A stretch of DNA of 64,000 nucleotides, from contig NZ_CABPSH010000013.1 in the NCBI RefSeq assembly GCF_902459725.1, positions 62,001-126,000 on the forward strand, given 5' to 3'. The notes under the pieces are model-generated. The model was not told where the DNA came from. It made no database searches and worked only from the letters and a program-made list of their open reading frames with translations. The DNA comes from Pandoraea eparura (GTDB lineage Bacteria > Pseudomonadota > Gammaproteobacteria > Burkholderiales > Burkholderiaceae). Made by a program: the position numbers and the translations under genes. Shown piece by piece: positions 53,649 to 63,527 of this stretch (its first letter is position 1; every line of letters starts with the position of its first letter).

Positions 53649-55301
53649 TCAGCGCAATTCGCGGCGCAGCACCTTGCCGACCGGTGTCTTGGGCAGTTCC
53701 GTGCGGAACTCGATCACGTGTGGCACCTTGTAGTTCGTCAGGTGCTCGCGGCAGAAGTCGACGATGGCCTTCTCGGTCAGGTCCTGCGCCTTCTTGACGA
53801 TCACGGCCTTCACCGCCTCGCCGGTGCGCTCGCTCGGCACGCCGACCACGGCCGATTCGAGCACGCCCGGACACATGGCCAACACGCTCTCGACCTCGTT
53901 CGGGTACACATTGAAGCCCGACACGATGATCATGTCCTTCTTGCGATCGGTGATGCGCACATAACCTTGGTCGTCCATCGTGCCGATGTCGCCGGTGCGC
54001 AGCCAGCCGTCGGGGGTTAGGGTCTTGGCGGTCTCGTCGGGGCGGTTCCAGTAGCCTTTCATGACTTGCGGGCCGCGTACACAGATTTCCCCTTCCTGCC
54101 CGAAGCCGAGCGCCTCGTTGGCGTCGTTGCGGATGCTCACCTCGGTTGACGAGATCGGCAAGCCGATGGAGCCATTGAACTCGCTGCCGAGCGGGTTGAT
54201 GCACACGGCAGGCGATGTCTCCGTCAGGCCGTAGGCTTCGATCAGCGCGTGGCCGGTGACTTTCTGCCAGCGTTCGGCCACCGCCCGCTGTACGGCGGCT
54301 CCCCCGCCCAGCGCGCACTTGAGTGCGCTGAAGTCGAGCTGGTCGAAGCCCGGGGTGTTGAGCAGACCGTTGAACAGCGTGTTGACGCCGGTGATGAACG
54401 TGAACCGCCACTTGCCCAGCTCCTTCACGAATCCGGGCATGTCGCGCGGGTTGGTGATCAGCAGGTTGAGCGCGCCCAGTTGGAGGAACACCAGGCAGTT
54501 CGCCGTCAGGCAGAAGATGTGATAGAGCGGCAGGGCGGTGACGATGATTTCCTTGCCTTCCTCGAGGCCCTCGCCGATCCAGGCGCGGGCCTGCAACATG
54601 TTGGCGATCATGTTGCGATGCGTGAGCATGGCGCCCTTGGCCACGCCAGTGGTGCCGCCCGTATATTGGAGAAACGCGATGTCGTCGTGACCCAGCGGCA
54701 CTTCCTGATGCGTGGCGCGCGCACCTTGGGCCAGGGCGGTGCGGAACGACACCGCGTGCGGGATGTGCCACTCGGGCACCATTTTCTTCACATGGCGCAC
54801 GACGTAGTTCACGATCCAGCGCTTCGGCGCGGGCACGAGGTCGCCGATGGCGGTCGTGATGACATGCTTGACCGGTGTGTTGGACAAGGCCTTTTGCAGC
54901 GTGGCGGCGAAGTTCTCGATGACGACGATGGCCCCGCAGCCGGCATCCTGGAGTTGATGCTCGAGTTCGCCGGCGGTGTATAGCGGATTGACGTTGACGA
55001 CCACCATGCCGGCACGCAGGATGCCGAAGACGGCAACCGGGTATTGCAGCAGGTTCGGCGACATGATTGCCACGCGCGAGCCGCGCTCCAGCCCGGGCAG
55101 GCTTTGCAGATACGCGGCGAAATGGCGCGATTGGCGCTCGAGGTCGGCGAACGTCATCGTCACGCCGAGATTGGTGAACGACGGGCGATTCGCGAACTTC
55201 CGGCAGCTCTGCAGGAAAAGATCGTTCAGCGAACGATACGTGTTGACGTCGATCTCGGCCGGCACGCCGGGCGGATAGCTCTTGAGCCAGACTTTTTCCA
55301 T
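53649..55301 (-). CDS. fadD: Long-chain-fatty-acid-CoA ligase (FadD type)
   Basis: 550 residues; AAGGAGG 5 nt before ATG 55301. ANL signatures [69 protein letters not shown] and Lys in [14 protein letters not shown]. It activates fatty acids for beta-oxidation or lipid synthesis. The symbol follows similarity; paralogues exist in this family. Confidence 0.92.
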   Translation of the reverse strand: MEKVWLKSYPPGVPAEIDVNTYRSLNDLFLQSCRKFANRPSFTNLGVTMTFADLERQSRHFAAYLQSLPGLERGSRVAIMSPNLLQYPVAVFGILRAGMVVVNVNPLYTAGELEHQLQDAGCGAIVVIENFAATLQKALSNTPVKHVITTAIGDLVPAPKRWIVNYVVRHVKKMVPEWHIPHAVSFRTALAQGARATHQEVPLGHDDIAFLQYTGGTTGVAKGAMLTHRNMIANMLQARAWIGEGLEEGKEIIVTALPLYHIFCLTANCLVFLQLGALNLLITNPRDMPGFVKELGKWRFTFITGVNTLFNGLLNTPGFDQLDFSALKCALGGGAAVQRAVAERWQKVTGHALIEAYGLTETSPAVCINPLGSEFNGSIGLPISSTEVSIRNDANEALGFGQEGEICVRGPQVMKGYWNRPDETAKTLTPDGWLRTGDIGTMDDQGYVRITDRKKDMIIVSGFNVYPNEVESVLAMCPGVLESAVVGVPSERTGEAVKAVIVKKAQDLTEKAIVDFCREHLTNYKVPHVIEFRTELPKTPVGKVLRRELR

Positions 55302-55707
55302 GAGCGCCTCCTTGAATTTGGTTTTTGTCGCACCGTCGTCGCCGGGGAAAACCCAGTAGGCGCGCGGTGCGTGGTTTCATTGCCATTTTTCGGCCGCGCG
55401 CGAGCGGGGGCCGAACCGGTAGTCTTCCCGAGTCGGTCTCGCGCGTGCGGCAAACGCGCCCTTCGACGCGCTGCAAAAAGCCGTAGCATACCGTGCCGTC
55501 TCGCGCAGGCGCACATGGTAAGCCCTGATTTGACGCGGGTTTGCGTGGAGTAATTGTTCTAGCGGCAAAGTCTTGCCAGTATGATCGATTCCGCGTTAAT
55601 CCCGCATGGAATGGCGGGTGCGTTGAGTCAATCGGAGATATGACAAAAGAATTGCAAAAATCACTTGCGTGGCAGGCCGGTTTCTTACATAATTCTGTTC
55701 TCACGAC
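55302..55707. other. Intergenic region between fadD-type gene and tRNA genes
   Basis: No convincing gene. The last 60 bp contain an AT-rich stretch with TTACATAAT (55685-55693) that probably holds the -10 region for the first tRNA. Confidence 0.5.
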
Positions 55708-55784
55708 GCGGCTGTAGCTCAGTTGGATAGAGTACTTGGCTACGAACCAAGGGGTCGTGGGTTCGAATCCTGCCAGCCGCGCCA
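55708..55784 (+). tRNA. tRNA-Arg (anticodon ACG), copy 1
   Basis: 77 nt including encoded CCA. Acceptor arms GCGGCTG and CAGCCGC pair fully; the anticodon stem CTTGG/CCAAG holds loop CTACGAA with anticodon ACG; the T-loop is GTTCGAATC. A34 should be edited to inosine by TadA to read CGU, CGC and CGA. Confidence 0.97.
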
Positions 55785-55793
55785 CTTATTTCG

Positions 55794-55825
55794 AGGGTCT
55801 CCTCACGGGGAGACCCTTAGTTTTT
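55794..55825 (+). terminator. Terminator after tRNA copy 1
   Basis: A 9-bp stem AGGGTCTCC/GGAGACCCT with a 6-nt loop is followed by TAGTTTTT. Confidence 0.85.
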
Positions 55826-55939
55826 CGGGAGAGTCCTTCCCAGTGACGCGCCGCATGTCTTGTACATTCGGCCCGCGTCGATGAGAAGGATCACTGGCAG
55901 TCGTCGTTTAGTCTGGTCAGTGTCTCACGTGCAGTACGT

Positions 55940-56016
55940 GCGGCTGTAGCTCAGTTGGATAGAGTACTTGGCTACGAACCAAGGGGTCGTGGGTTCGAAT
56001 CCTGCCAGCCGCGCCA
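55940..56016 (+). tRNA. tRNA-Arg (anticodon ACG), copy 2
   Basis: Identical over all 77 nt to the copy at 55708-55784, 155 bp downstream of its end. The spacer differs entirely from the flanks of copy 1, and copy 1 is followed by its own terminator, so this copy probably has its own promoter. Confidence 0.97.
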
Positions 56017-56027
56017 ACTCAGTTGGC

Positions 56028-56065
56028 AAAAACGCTCCAGAGGCGAAAGCTTCTGGAGCGTTTTT
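56028..56065 (+). terminator. Terminator after tRNA copy 2
   Basis: A 14-bp perfect stem AAAAACGCTCCAGA/TCTGGAGCGTTTTT with a 10-nt loop; the arm ends supply the U-run. Confidence 0.92.
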
Positions 56066-56180
56066 CATTGGTGCTGACGAAAAGTACGGCGCCATGCATG
56101 AACTGCCGTGTCAGCGACATCGGGCAAGGCGACGCGCGCCGTCAAACGTCATCTCGCCCGGCAACGCGTGGCGTCGCTTC

Positions 56181-57635
56181 TTAACCTGCCGTCGTCCCGA
56201 CCTGCCATCCGAGCCCCAGCGCCTTCTGCAGCGTCACGAACGACTTGAGCAGTTGCGCATCGCCTGCAACGCGGTCCTGCTCAGCGGAAAAGCGCGTGCG
56301 CTCCGCATCGAGCCAGTCAAGCGTGCTCGCGGTGCCGGCGCGATAGCGCTGACGCGTGAGCGCCGCGGCGCGCGTGGCCGAGGCCTCTACGCTGCGCAGG
56401 CGGTAAACGTTCTCGCGCTGATGCCCGTACCGTGCCAGTGCCACGTCGGCATCGCGCAACGCGGTGAGCACGACGCTTTCATACTTCGCCAGCGCCTGAT
56501 CGCGACCGGCCTTCGCGCCATCGACGCCCGCCTGCACGCGTCCGAAGTCGAGCACATTCCATTGCAGGCGCGGCAGCGTCATCCAACTGAAATTGTCCTT
56601 GCGCACGAGATGACCCGGATCCAGCGCCGAGTATCCGAGTTCACCCATGATCGAGAGTTTCGGAAACCAGTTCGCCGTCTGCACGCCGATCTGGGCGTTC
56701 TGCGAGGCCAGACGGCGCTCCGCCGCGCGGATGTCCGGCCGTGCCTGCAACAAGGCGGACGGATCGCCAATGGCGACCGTCTTCGGCACGTTCGGCAACG
56801 CCTTCGGGGTTTTCAGCTCGGTATCCAACGTACCCGGCGCGCGGCCGGTGAGCAGCGCCAACTGATCGAGCGATTCGATGACGTCCGCCTCGAGCGGCAG
56901 CACGCGCGATTGCGTCTGTTCCACTTGCGTGACGAGCCGTTCGACGTCGAGTTCCGACGCGACGCCGCCCGCGCGGCGCTGACGGGTGAGCGCGAGCATC
57001 TCGCCTTCGAGTTGCGCCGAGTCGCGCACCAGCGCCAGCCGCACCTGCTGATCGCGCAGCGCGACGTAGGCTTGCGCGACTTCGGCGGCGAGTTGAACGT
57101 GGGCGTCCGCGAGATCCTCCGACGCCGCATCGGCGTCGGCACTGGCGGCTTCCACGGCGCGTCGCGTGCCGCCGAACAGATCGATCTCCCAACTGGCGTC
57201 GAACCCGGCAACGTACAGATCGAGCGGGCCGCGGCCATTGCTACCGCTGCTGCCGTTGCCGCTGAGCAGGCTCAGGTCGGGCGAGCGCGTGCGCAACGTC
57301 GCGAGATCGACACCCGCCTTGGGCAGCAGGTCAGCCTGATGATTGCGCAGGCTCGCGCGTGACTGACGCACCTTCGCCTGCGCCGCGCGAATATCGGGGC
57401 TATGGGCGATGGCGTCGTCGATCAGCGCCGTGAGTTGCGCGTCGCCCAGCGTTGTCCACCACCGGGCGACGCCCGGCGTGTGCGCCGCGACGCCGTCGTC
57501 GGCATGGGCATACGTCGCGCCGGTGCGCAGGGCGTCGGTCGCCACTGCGGGCGCGCCGCGATAGTCGGGGCCGACCGTGCAGCCGGTGACGAGAAGGGCG
57601 GCCGCAAGGGCCATCGTTCGTAAATGAAGCGTCAT
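56181..57635 (-). CDS. Outer-membrane efflux lipoprotein, NodT family
   Basis: 484 residues. Lipoprotein signal AAALLVTGCTVGPDYRG. Two OEP repeats with SWEIDLFGGTRRAVEAA and RLQWNVLDFGRVQAGVDGAKA strands. It is the TolC-like channel for the EmrAB-type pump encoded upstream (6 bp from the emrB-type gene). Confidence 0.94.
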   Translation of the reverse strand: MTLHLRTMALAAALLVTGCTVGPDYRGAPAVATDALRTGATYAHADDGVAAHTPGVARWWTTLGDAQLTALIDDAIAHSPDIRAAQAKVRQSRASLRNHQADLLPKAGVDLATLRTRSPDLSLLSGNGSSGSNGRGPLDLYVAGFDASWEIDLFGGTRRAVEAASADADAASEDLADAHVQLAAEVAQAYVALRDQQVRLALVRDSAQLEGEMLALTRQRRAGGVASELDVERLVTQVEQTQSRVLPLEADVIESLDQLALLTGRAPGTLDTELKTPKALPNVPKTVAIGDPSALLQARPDIRAAERRLASQNAQIGVQTANWFPKLSIMGELGYSALDPGHLVRKDNFSWMTLPRLQWNVLDFGRVQAGVDGAKAGRDQALAKYESVVLTALRDADVALARYGHQRENVYRLRSVEASATRAAALTRQRYRAGTASTLDWLDAERTRFSAEQDRVAGDAQLLKSFVTLQKALGLGWQVGTTAG

Positions 57636-57641
57636 GATCGG

Positions 57642-59210
57642 TCAATGTCCGCCGGCGCTGAAACCGGTCGGTTGCTTGAGCAGCAGGGCCAGTGGCACAC
57701 AAAACAGCAGCGCGATCCCCAGTGCGTAGAAAGTTTCGGAAAACGTCATCGCGCTCGCCTGCCGCGCGATCTCGGCGGCGAGCTGTGCGGTGGCCTGCAA
57801 TTGCGCGTGTACGCTGTCCCCCGTTTGCGCGAAGAAGTCCGCCGCGCTGGCGGCAAGATGGGCCTGACCGAGGGGACTGTTGGCGGTGATCGTCTCGCGC
57901 AGCATGGCGTCGTGATAGTCGGTGCGACGGTCGATCAGCGTGCCGAGCAACGCAAGCCCGACCGACCCGCCCAGGTTGCGGGCCATGTTGTACAGGCCCG
58001 CGGCGTCCCCCGCGTCCTGCGCCTCGACGGCTGCCATCGACGCCTGATTGAGCGGCATCATCGCGAGCATCTGTCCGACACCGCGCAGCAGTTGCGACAT
58101 CGTGAAGTCATGCCCCACGCTTTGCGCGGTCAGATCGATGTCGAGCATGCAACTGGAGAAGAAGCACAGCAGCCCGAGAATCACGAGCCATCGAATGTCC
58201 ACGCGGCTGATCAGGCGAGGCAGGAACGGCATCATCAGGAACGCGGGCAGTCCCGAGAGCAGCATGATGTTGCCCGACTGCTGCGCGTTGTAGCCCGCGA
58301 TCGTCGCGAGGAACTGCGGCAGCAGATACGACACGCCATAGAGTCCCGCCCCCACCGTGAACACGATGTAGATCACGCTCGCGTAGTTCTTGTTGCCGAG
58401 CAGCGAGAGCTTGACGATCGGCTTCTTTGCCGTGAACTGCGCCACCAGCATCATGCCGATGCCGATGACCGACACGACCGAGAGCCAGACGATCAGCGGC
58501 GAGTCGAACCAGCGTTCGCGCTGGCCTTCCTCCAGCACCACGGTGAGCGAACTCAGGCCGATGCTCAGGCCCACGATGCCCAGCCAATCCGCCTCGAAGA
58601 ATGCTTGCAAATTCGTCGGCTCGCGTTTCAGGCCGAGCATGAGCAACGTGACAATGGCCGCCGAGATCGGCAGGTTCAGGAAGAAGCACCAGCGCCAATT
58701 GGCATTCTCGGTGAGCCAGCCGCCGACTACCGGGCCGAGCAGCGGGCCGAGCAGCACGATCAGGCCGAACATCGCCATGCCCACGGGCATCTGGTGACGG
58801 GGCAGACGCGTGCGAATGATCATCTGCGCCGTGGGAATCATGGCGCCGCCGGCAAAGCCTTGTCCAATGCGGCCGATGATCATCTCGGCCAGGGTGCTCG
58901 ACGCGCCGCACATCATAGAGAAGAGCGTGAAGAAGACGGCGTTGAGCATCAGGAAGCGTCGCAGTCCGAGCACGCGCGTGAGCCACGCGGCGAGCGGAAT
59001 CATGACGATTTCCGACATCAGGTAGCCGGTCGAAATCCAGGTCCCCTCGGTGCCAGACGCACCAATCTGCCCTTGAATCTGCGGCAAGGCGGAGTTGGTG
59101 ATCGAGATGTCGAGCGTGGCCAGCAGGGCGCCCAGCGCGCCGGCCGCCACGGCGATCCAGTCCGACGCCGATGCGTTGCGCGGCGTGATGGCGTTCGCGG
59201 ATGTGCCCAT
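57642..59210 (-). CDS. MFS multidrug exporter, EmrB/DHA2 family
   Basis: 522 residues from ATG 59210; the frame is open to 59300 but would overlap the adaptor gene. Motifs ALLATLDISITNSALPQIQGQIGASGTEGTWISTGYLMSE and LLGPLLGPVVGGWLTENANWRWCFFLNLPI with about 14 helices. Forms an inner-membrane pump with the HlyD-type adaptor upstream (10 bp). Confidence 0.95.
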   Translation of the reverse strand: MGTSANAITPRNASASDWIAVAAGALGALLATLDISITNSALPQIQGQIGASGTEGTWISTGYLMSEIVMIPLAAWLTRVLGLRRFLMLNAVFFTLFSMMCGASSTLAEMIIGRIGQGFAGGAMIPTAQMIIRTRLPRHQMPVGMAMFGLIVLLGPLLGPVVGGWLTENANWRWCFFLNLPISAAIVTLLMLGLKREPTNLQAFFEADWLGIVGLSIGLSSLTVVLEEGQRERWFDSPLIVWLSVVSVIGIGMMLVAQFTAKKPIVKLSLLGNKNYASVIYIVFTVGAGLYGVSYLLPQFLATIAGYNAQQSGNIMLLSGLPAFLMMPFLPRLISRVDIRWLVILGLLCFFSSCMLDIDLTAQSVGHDFTMSQLLRGVGQMLAMMPLNQASMAAVEAQDAGDAAGLYNMARNLGGSVGLALLGTLIDRRTDYHDAMLRETITANSPLGQAHLAASAADFFAQTGDSVHAQLQATAQLAAEIARQASAMTFSETFYALGIALLFCVPLALLLKQPTGFSAGGH

Positions 59211-59220
59211 CGCGCGACTG

Positions 59221-60561
59221 TCAGCCACGTTGCGCCCCAGCGTTTGCCGATGGCGGTGCGGTGTCGGCGCTCGACGGTGCGCTGGTGACGGGGCCGACAA
59301 GCGCGTTCAGTGGCGCGCTGAGCGCGAGCTGTGCTGCCGGGGTGCCCGCCTGATCTGCCTGATGCGCCCGACTCGCCTGCTTGGCGGGGGCGGCCGTATC
59401 GCAGCGATGCGTGTCGACGTCGGCCGTGACCGACAGGCCCGGCAGCAGCACCGTGCGCAATGAGGCGGGCACCTCAAGACGGATGCGTACCGGCACGCGC
59501 TGCACGATCTTCGTGAAGTTCCCTGTCGCGTTCTGCGCCGGCAGCAAGGCGAACTGCGCGCCGGTGCCCGGCGAGAGCGAATCGACCACCCCGTGAATCG
59601 GCTCGCCCGGCAAGGCGTCGACGTGCACCGTCACCGGTTGGCCGGGCCGCATACGACCGACCTGCGTTTCCTTGAAGTTGGCGCTCAGATAGACGTTCTG
59701 CACCGGCACGACGGTGAGCAATCGGGTGCCCGGTTGGGCAAACTGGCCGACGCGCACGGCGCGATCGCCGACGCGTCCGGCCAGCGTGCTCTTGACCACC
59801 GTGTCGGCGAGATCGAGCGACGCCTTGCGCGCACTGGCCTGCGCGACCGTCAGTTGCGCCTTGGCCTGCGCCACCGCGGCGTCAAGCGTGTCGGTCTGAC
59901 GCTCGCTCGCCTGCAAGCTGGCCTGATGGCTCTTGAGCGTGGCGTCGGCGCGGGTGCTCGCATTGCGCAGCTCGGCAAGACGCTCGTCGGTTTCCGCACC
60001 CGTGGCCACGAGCGGTGCGTAGCGCTTAACTTGCCCGGCGGCATAGACCGCGTCCGCTCGCGCACCGTCGAGTTCGGCGCGCGCTTGCGCAATCGTCGCG
60101 ACATGCTGGGTGCGTTCGGCCCGCGCGCGCGCGACATCGGCTTCGCGCGCTTGCACCGTCGCCTGCGCTTCGTCAAAGGCGGCCTGGTATTGGCGCGCGT
60201 CGAGCCGCACGAGCGGCTGGCCGACGCTCACCGTTTCGTTGTCGCGCACCAGCACTTCCGTCACGTAGCCCCCCACCTTCGGGGCGACGGTCATGCTGTC
60301 GGCCTGCAGATAGGCGTCGTCGGTGGACTCGATGAAGCGCGCAACGACCCACCAGTGCGCGCCCCAGCCAAGACCCGCGACGACGCCCAGCGCCAGCGCG
60401 CCAAGCAGAATCTTTTTGCGTCGAGGATTGGACGGCGCCTTGGGCTGACCGGGCGTTTGTGCGGTCTCGCCAGCGTCTGCGGTCTTGGCGGCCGGAGCCT
60501 CGACGTGGCGCGCCATTGGCGACGCCGAGGTCGTCGGCTTGACCGGTGTTGCGGTTGTCAT
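59221..60561 (-). CDS. EmrA/HlyD-family membrane-fusion adaptor
   Basis: 446 residues. A disordered N-terminus, one membrane helix (KILLGALALGVVAGLGWGAHWWV), then the biotinyl-lipoyl halves (VGGYVTEVLVRDNETVSVGQPLVRLD and DTVVKSTLAGRVGDRAVRVGQFAQPGT) around a long coiled-coil hairpin with EADVARARAERTQHVATIAQARAEL. The C-terminus is a Ala/Ser-rich tail. First gene of a three-gene pump operon, divergent from a TetR gene. Confidence 0.95.
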   Translation of the reverse strand: MTTATPVKPTTSASPMARHVEAPAAKTADAGETAQTPGQPKAPSNPRRKKILLGALALGVVAGLGWGAHWWVVARFIESTDDAYLQADSMTVAPKVGGYVTEVLVRDNETVSVGQPLVRLDARQYQAAFDEAQATVQAREADVARARAERTQHVATIAQARAELDGARADAVYAAGQVKRYAPLVATGAETDERLAELRNASTRADATLKSHQASLQASERQTDTLDAAVAQAKAQLTVAQASARKASLDLADTVVKSTLAGRVGDRAVRVGQFAQPGTRLLTVVPVQNVYLSANFKETQVGRMRPGQPVTVHVDALPGEPIHGVVDSLSPGTGAQFALLPAQNATGNFTKIVQRVPVRIRLEVPASLRTVLLPGLSVTADVDTHRCDTAAPAKQASRAHQADQAGTPAAQLALSAPLNALVGPVTSAPSSADTAPPSANAGAQRG

Positions 60562-60573
60562 GGGAGTTCCCTG

Positions 60574-60602
60574 AAATTATTCCATTTGGCAAAATTATTC
60601 CA
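60574..60602. promoter_or_regulatory. Direct repeats between emrA-type and tetR-type genes
   Basis: AAATTATTCCA occurs twice exactly (60574-60584 and 60592-60602), 18 bp apart, only 13 bp upstream of the emrA-type start. Candidate operator for the divergent TetR protein. Confidence 0.6.
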
Positions 60603-60663
60603 GTTGATCGATTTGTGTCAAGTGTTATATTTTTGACGAAAGTTTTGGCAAGCAAGGACAGAC

Positions 60664-61413
60664 ATGACAGGGACTTCACGCGTCGGGCGAGCGACGCGCA
60701 CGCCTGTGCGAACACGGCACGCGGTCGACACGGGGTATCAACGCGGCGAGGAAACGCGTGCGCGCATCGTGCTTGCGGCGATCAAATGTTTCGGGGAGTT
60801 CGGTTTCGCGGGGGCATCCACTCGCGACATCGCGCACGAGGCCGGGGTGAACGCGCCCGCGCTCCAGTACTACTTCGACAACAAGGAGGGGGTGTACACG
60901 GCGTGCGTCGAGTACATCCTGAGTCTCGTGATGGGGCAGATGGGCGAAGCGATCGAGGCGGCCGAGCGCGTGGTGGCTGATCCGCACGCCACCGACAAGC
61001 AGCTCATCGACGCATTTTGCGAGCTGCAGAACCGCAAGGCGGGGTTCATGGAGGAAGTGCCGGAGATTGATGGCTGGCACATGTTCATGGCCCGTGAGCA
61101 GGCGGGGCTTGGGCCGGAAGCCGGTTTCAAGGTCTTTTACGAGCGCTTCTCGAGCCGGCTCGCCGCCGTGGGGGCGAACATCGTGACCCGGCTGGCGGGT
61201 GTGGCGCCTGACGACGAGGCGATGCGGGTTCGGGCCGTGTGCATCAGCACGTTGGGCATGGCGTTTCGCGTCATGCGCCGCTCGGTCGATCGTTCGATGG
61301 GGTGGGCCAGCGAGCCAGACCCCGAACGCAATCGGATGGTGCGCGAAGCCGTGCTCGAACAGACGCGGCATCTGCTGGAGCGCATCGTCAAGCAGCGCAA
61401 GTCGGGCGGGTAA
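60664..61413 (+). CDS. TetR-family regulator, CerR/CecR-like C-terminus
   Basis: 249 residues. N-terminal HTH GASTRDIAHEAGVNAPALQYYFDNKEGVYTACVEYI. The C-terminal half (FMAREQAGLGPEAGFKVFYERFSSRL) resembles the CecR/YbiH group that controls HlyD-family and MFS pump genes. A 20-residue Arg/Thr-rich extension precedes the HTH. Divergent from the EmrAB-OM operon, which it most likely represses. Confidence 0.92.
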   Translation: MTGTSRVGRATRTPVRTRHAVDTGYQRGEETRARIVLAAIKCFGEFGFAGASTRDIAHEAGVNAPALQYYFDNKEGVYTACVEYILSLVMGQMGEAIEAAERVVADPHATDKQLIDAFCELQNRKAGFMEEVPEIDGWHMFMAREQAGLGPEAGFKVFYERFSSRLAAVGANIVTRLAGVAPDDEAMRVRAVCISTLGMAFRVMRRSVDRSMGWASEPDPERNRMVREAVLEQTRHLLERIVKQRKSGG

Positions 61414-61558
61414 GGGGCAACGCAGGCGTGATGAGCCCGGGCAGGTCGAGCGCTGCGGGATCAACGCAAAAATGGAATTTGCTGGCCATTTGCGGCGGAC
61501 AACTGGCGGCGATTCGAAGGATCTGCCAGAATCCGGGGAAACTTGATGGATTCTGCCA

Positions 61559-62032
61559 ATGAACCTCGACCTTGCCGATCTGCGCATCCTGCGCCATCTC
61601 GAACGCAACGGGCGCATCTCGAACCAGGAGTTGGCCGATGCCGTAGGGTTGTCACCATCGGCCTGCCTGCGCCGGGTGAAATTGCTCGAAGATCGCGGTG
61701 TGATTTCCGGATATCGCTGTATCGTGGACGCACAGCATATCGGGCTCGAGTTCGAAGCGTTAGTGCAAATTTCGCTGCGTCCCGATGTCGATCAATGGCA
61801 TGAGAAATTTCTCGCGTGTGTCCAGAATTGGCCGGAGGTGGTGACGGCGCGCATCGTCACCGGCTCGGCCAATTACATTCTGACGGTCAGGGCCCGCAAT
61901 CTCGCGCATTACTCGGATTTCATCGTGAACGAGTTGTATCGCGCACCCGCGGTCATGGCGATCCAATCGAACATCGTGCTCAAGACGATCAAGCAAACCC
62001 AATCGCTCGTCGATCTCGTCAAGCAAAAGTAA
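61559..62032 (+). CDS. Lrp/AsnC-family transcriptional regulator
   Basis: 157 residues. HTH LDLADLRILRHLERNGRISNQELADAVGLSPSACLRRVKLLEDRGVISGY; RAM effector domain with FLACVQNWPEVVTARIVTGSANYILTVRARNL. It precedes an FMN-dependent alpha-hydroxyacid dehydrogenase gene by 65 bp on the same strand and is likely its regulator. Confidence 0.95.
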   Translation: MNLDLADLRILRHLERNGRISNQELADAVGLSPSACLRRVKLLEDRGVISGYRCIVDAQHIGLEFEALVQISLRPDVDQWHEKFLACVQNWPEVVTARIVTGSANYILTVRARNLAHYSDFIVNELYRAPAVMAIQSNIVLKTIKQTQSLVDLVKQK

Positions 62033-62097
62033 AAATACAGAAGATATTAACCAACTCCCGAAAGACGGTCGGGATTTCCCGGAAGCAGAGACGCGGC

Positions 62098-63285
62098 ATG
62101 GCAGTGATGACGACCATTGAGGATTTGCGGGGGCTCGCGCAGCGGCGCGTGCCGCGCATGTTTTACGAGTATGTCGATTCCGGCTCGTGGACCGAATCGA
62201 CCTATCGGGCGAACGTGGCGGACTTCGGCGGCATTGCGTTTCGCCAGCGCGTCGCGGTCAACATCGAGCATCGCAGCACGCGCACGACGATGTTGGGCGA
62301 GCCGGTCGCGATGCCGGTCGCGTTGGCGCCGACCGGCATGACCGGCATGCTGCATGCGGATGGCGAGATTCTCGCGGCGCGCGCGGCCGAGGCGTTCGGC
62401 GTGCCGTTCACGCTCTCGACCGTATCGATCTGTTCGATCGAGGATGTGGCCGCGCATACCAAGGCGCCGTTCTGGTTCCAGTTGTACGTGATGCGCGATC
62501 GCGACTTCATCGAGCGACTGATCGATCGCGCCAAGGCGGCGGGGTGCTCGGCGTTGATGGTGACGATGGATCTGCAGATCAGCGGCCAGCGTCATCGCGA
62601 CATCAAGAACGGCCTGTCGGCGCCGCCGAAACTCACGTTGCCGAACATTGCCAACATGATGACCAAGCCACGCTGGTGCCTGGGCATGTTGGGCACGCGC
62701 CGTCGCACGTTCGGCAACATCGTGGGGCATGCCAAGGGGGTGGACGACATTGGTTCGCTCGCGGCGTGGTCGGCGGCGCAGTTCGACCCTCGCCTGTCGT
62801 GGGACGATGTGGCGTGGATCAAGAAGCGCTGGGGCGGCAAGCTCGTGCTCAAGGGCGTGCTCGATCCGGACGATGCACGCGCGGCGCGCGACACGGGGGC
62901 CGATGCGATCGTGGTGAGCAACCACGGCGGACGTCAGCTCGACGGGGCGATCTCGACCATACGGGCGCTGCCCGACATTGTCGCGGCGGTGGGACGCGAC
63001 ACGGAGGTGTGGCTCGACGGTGGGGTGCGGTCCGGGCAGGACGTGATCAAGGCGATGGCGCTGGGCGCGAAGGGAACGTTGATCGGGCGTGCGTTCCTGT
63101 ATGGCTTGGGGGCGATGGGCGAGGCCGGCGTGCGTCGCGCGCTGGAAGTCATTGCCAAGGAGATGGATGTGACGATGGCGCTGACCGGTCGCACGAGCGT
63201 CGACCGGCTCGACACGTCGATGCTCATCCCGGGAAGCTACCCGACGGGCATTGGACCTTACCTTGCAGAGCCCGGAGGGCGGTGA
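62098..63285 (+). CDS. FMN-dependent alpha-hydroxyacid dehydrogenase (LldD-like)
   Basis: 395 residues from ATG 62098 (62107 possible). FYEYVDSGSWTESTYRANVADF, FWFQLYVMRDRDF, LVLKGVLDPDDA and the catalytic His/Arg in VVSNHGGRQLDGA define the L-lactate/mandelate/glycolate oxidase family; LDGGVRSGQDVIKAMALGAKG binds FMN phosphate. The DSGSWTE start is commonest in LldD-type L-lactate dehydrogenases, but another 2-hydroxyacid is possible. Confidence 0.93.
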   Translation: MAVMTTIEDLRGLAQRRVPRMFYEYVDSGSWTESTYRANVADFGGIAFRQRVAVNIEHRSTRTTMLGEPVAMPVALAPTGMTGMLHADGEILAARAAEAFGVPFTLSTVSICSIEDVAAHTKAPFWFQLYVMRDRDFIERLIDRAKAAGCSALMVTMDLQISGQRHRDIKNGLSAPPKLTLPNIANMMTKPRWCLGMLGTRRRTFGNIVGHAKGVDDIGSLAAWSAAQFDPRLSWDDVAWIKKRWGGKLVLKGVLDPDDARAARDTGADAIVVSNHGGRQLDGAISTIRALPDIVAAVGRDTEVWLDGGVRSGQDVIKAMALGAKGTLIGRAFLYGLGAMGEAGVRRALEVIAKEMDVTMALTGRTSVDRLDTSMLIPGSYPTGIGPYLAEPGGR

Positions 63286-63309
63286 ACCGTCGGTCGTGCC
63301 AGTGAGAGA

Positions 63310-63338
63310 AGCCGCAGCCATTGTGCTGCGGCTTTTTT
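63310..63338 (+). terminator. Rho-independent terminator
   Basis: A perfect 8-bp stem AGCCGCAG/CTGCGGCT with an 8-nt loop runs into TTTTTT, 25 bp after the dehydrogenase stop. Confidence 0.93.
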
Positions 63339-63451
63339 CATTGGCGTAGGGGCTTTCCGATATTCGGCCCACCGGCTTCCGCCGGACCGTGGGCGCGGCG
63401 ATGATGCAAGGCATGGGCCAGATGGCCGTGAGATGGCGTTGCGGGAGTTTG

Positions 63452-63505
63452 CAACAAATTTGTTGTGATTTCCGTGAGGCGTGCACGACAGATCTGTTGT
63501 AATAT
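63452..63505. promoter_or_regulatory. HicAB promoter region with two palindromes
   Basis: CAACAAATTTGTTG (63452-63465) and ACAGATCTGT (63488-63497, followed by TGT) are perfect palindromes that share a CTGTTGT/TTTGTTG-like half. A TAATAT -10 candidate is at 63500-63505. Autoregulation by HicB is expected for this module class. Confidence 0.6.
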
Positions 63506-63527
63506 TCTCTTCCATCACGGGTGAGGT

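Noticed and set aside
55708-56016. Direct repeats (att sites) bounding a small integrated element.
   Set aside because: The repeats are two full tRNA genes with only 155 bp between them and no integrase.
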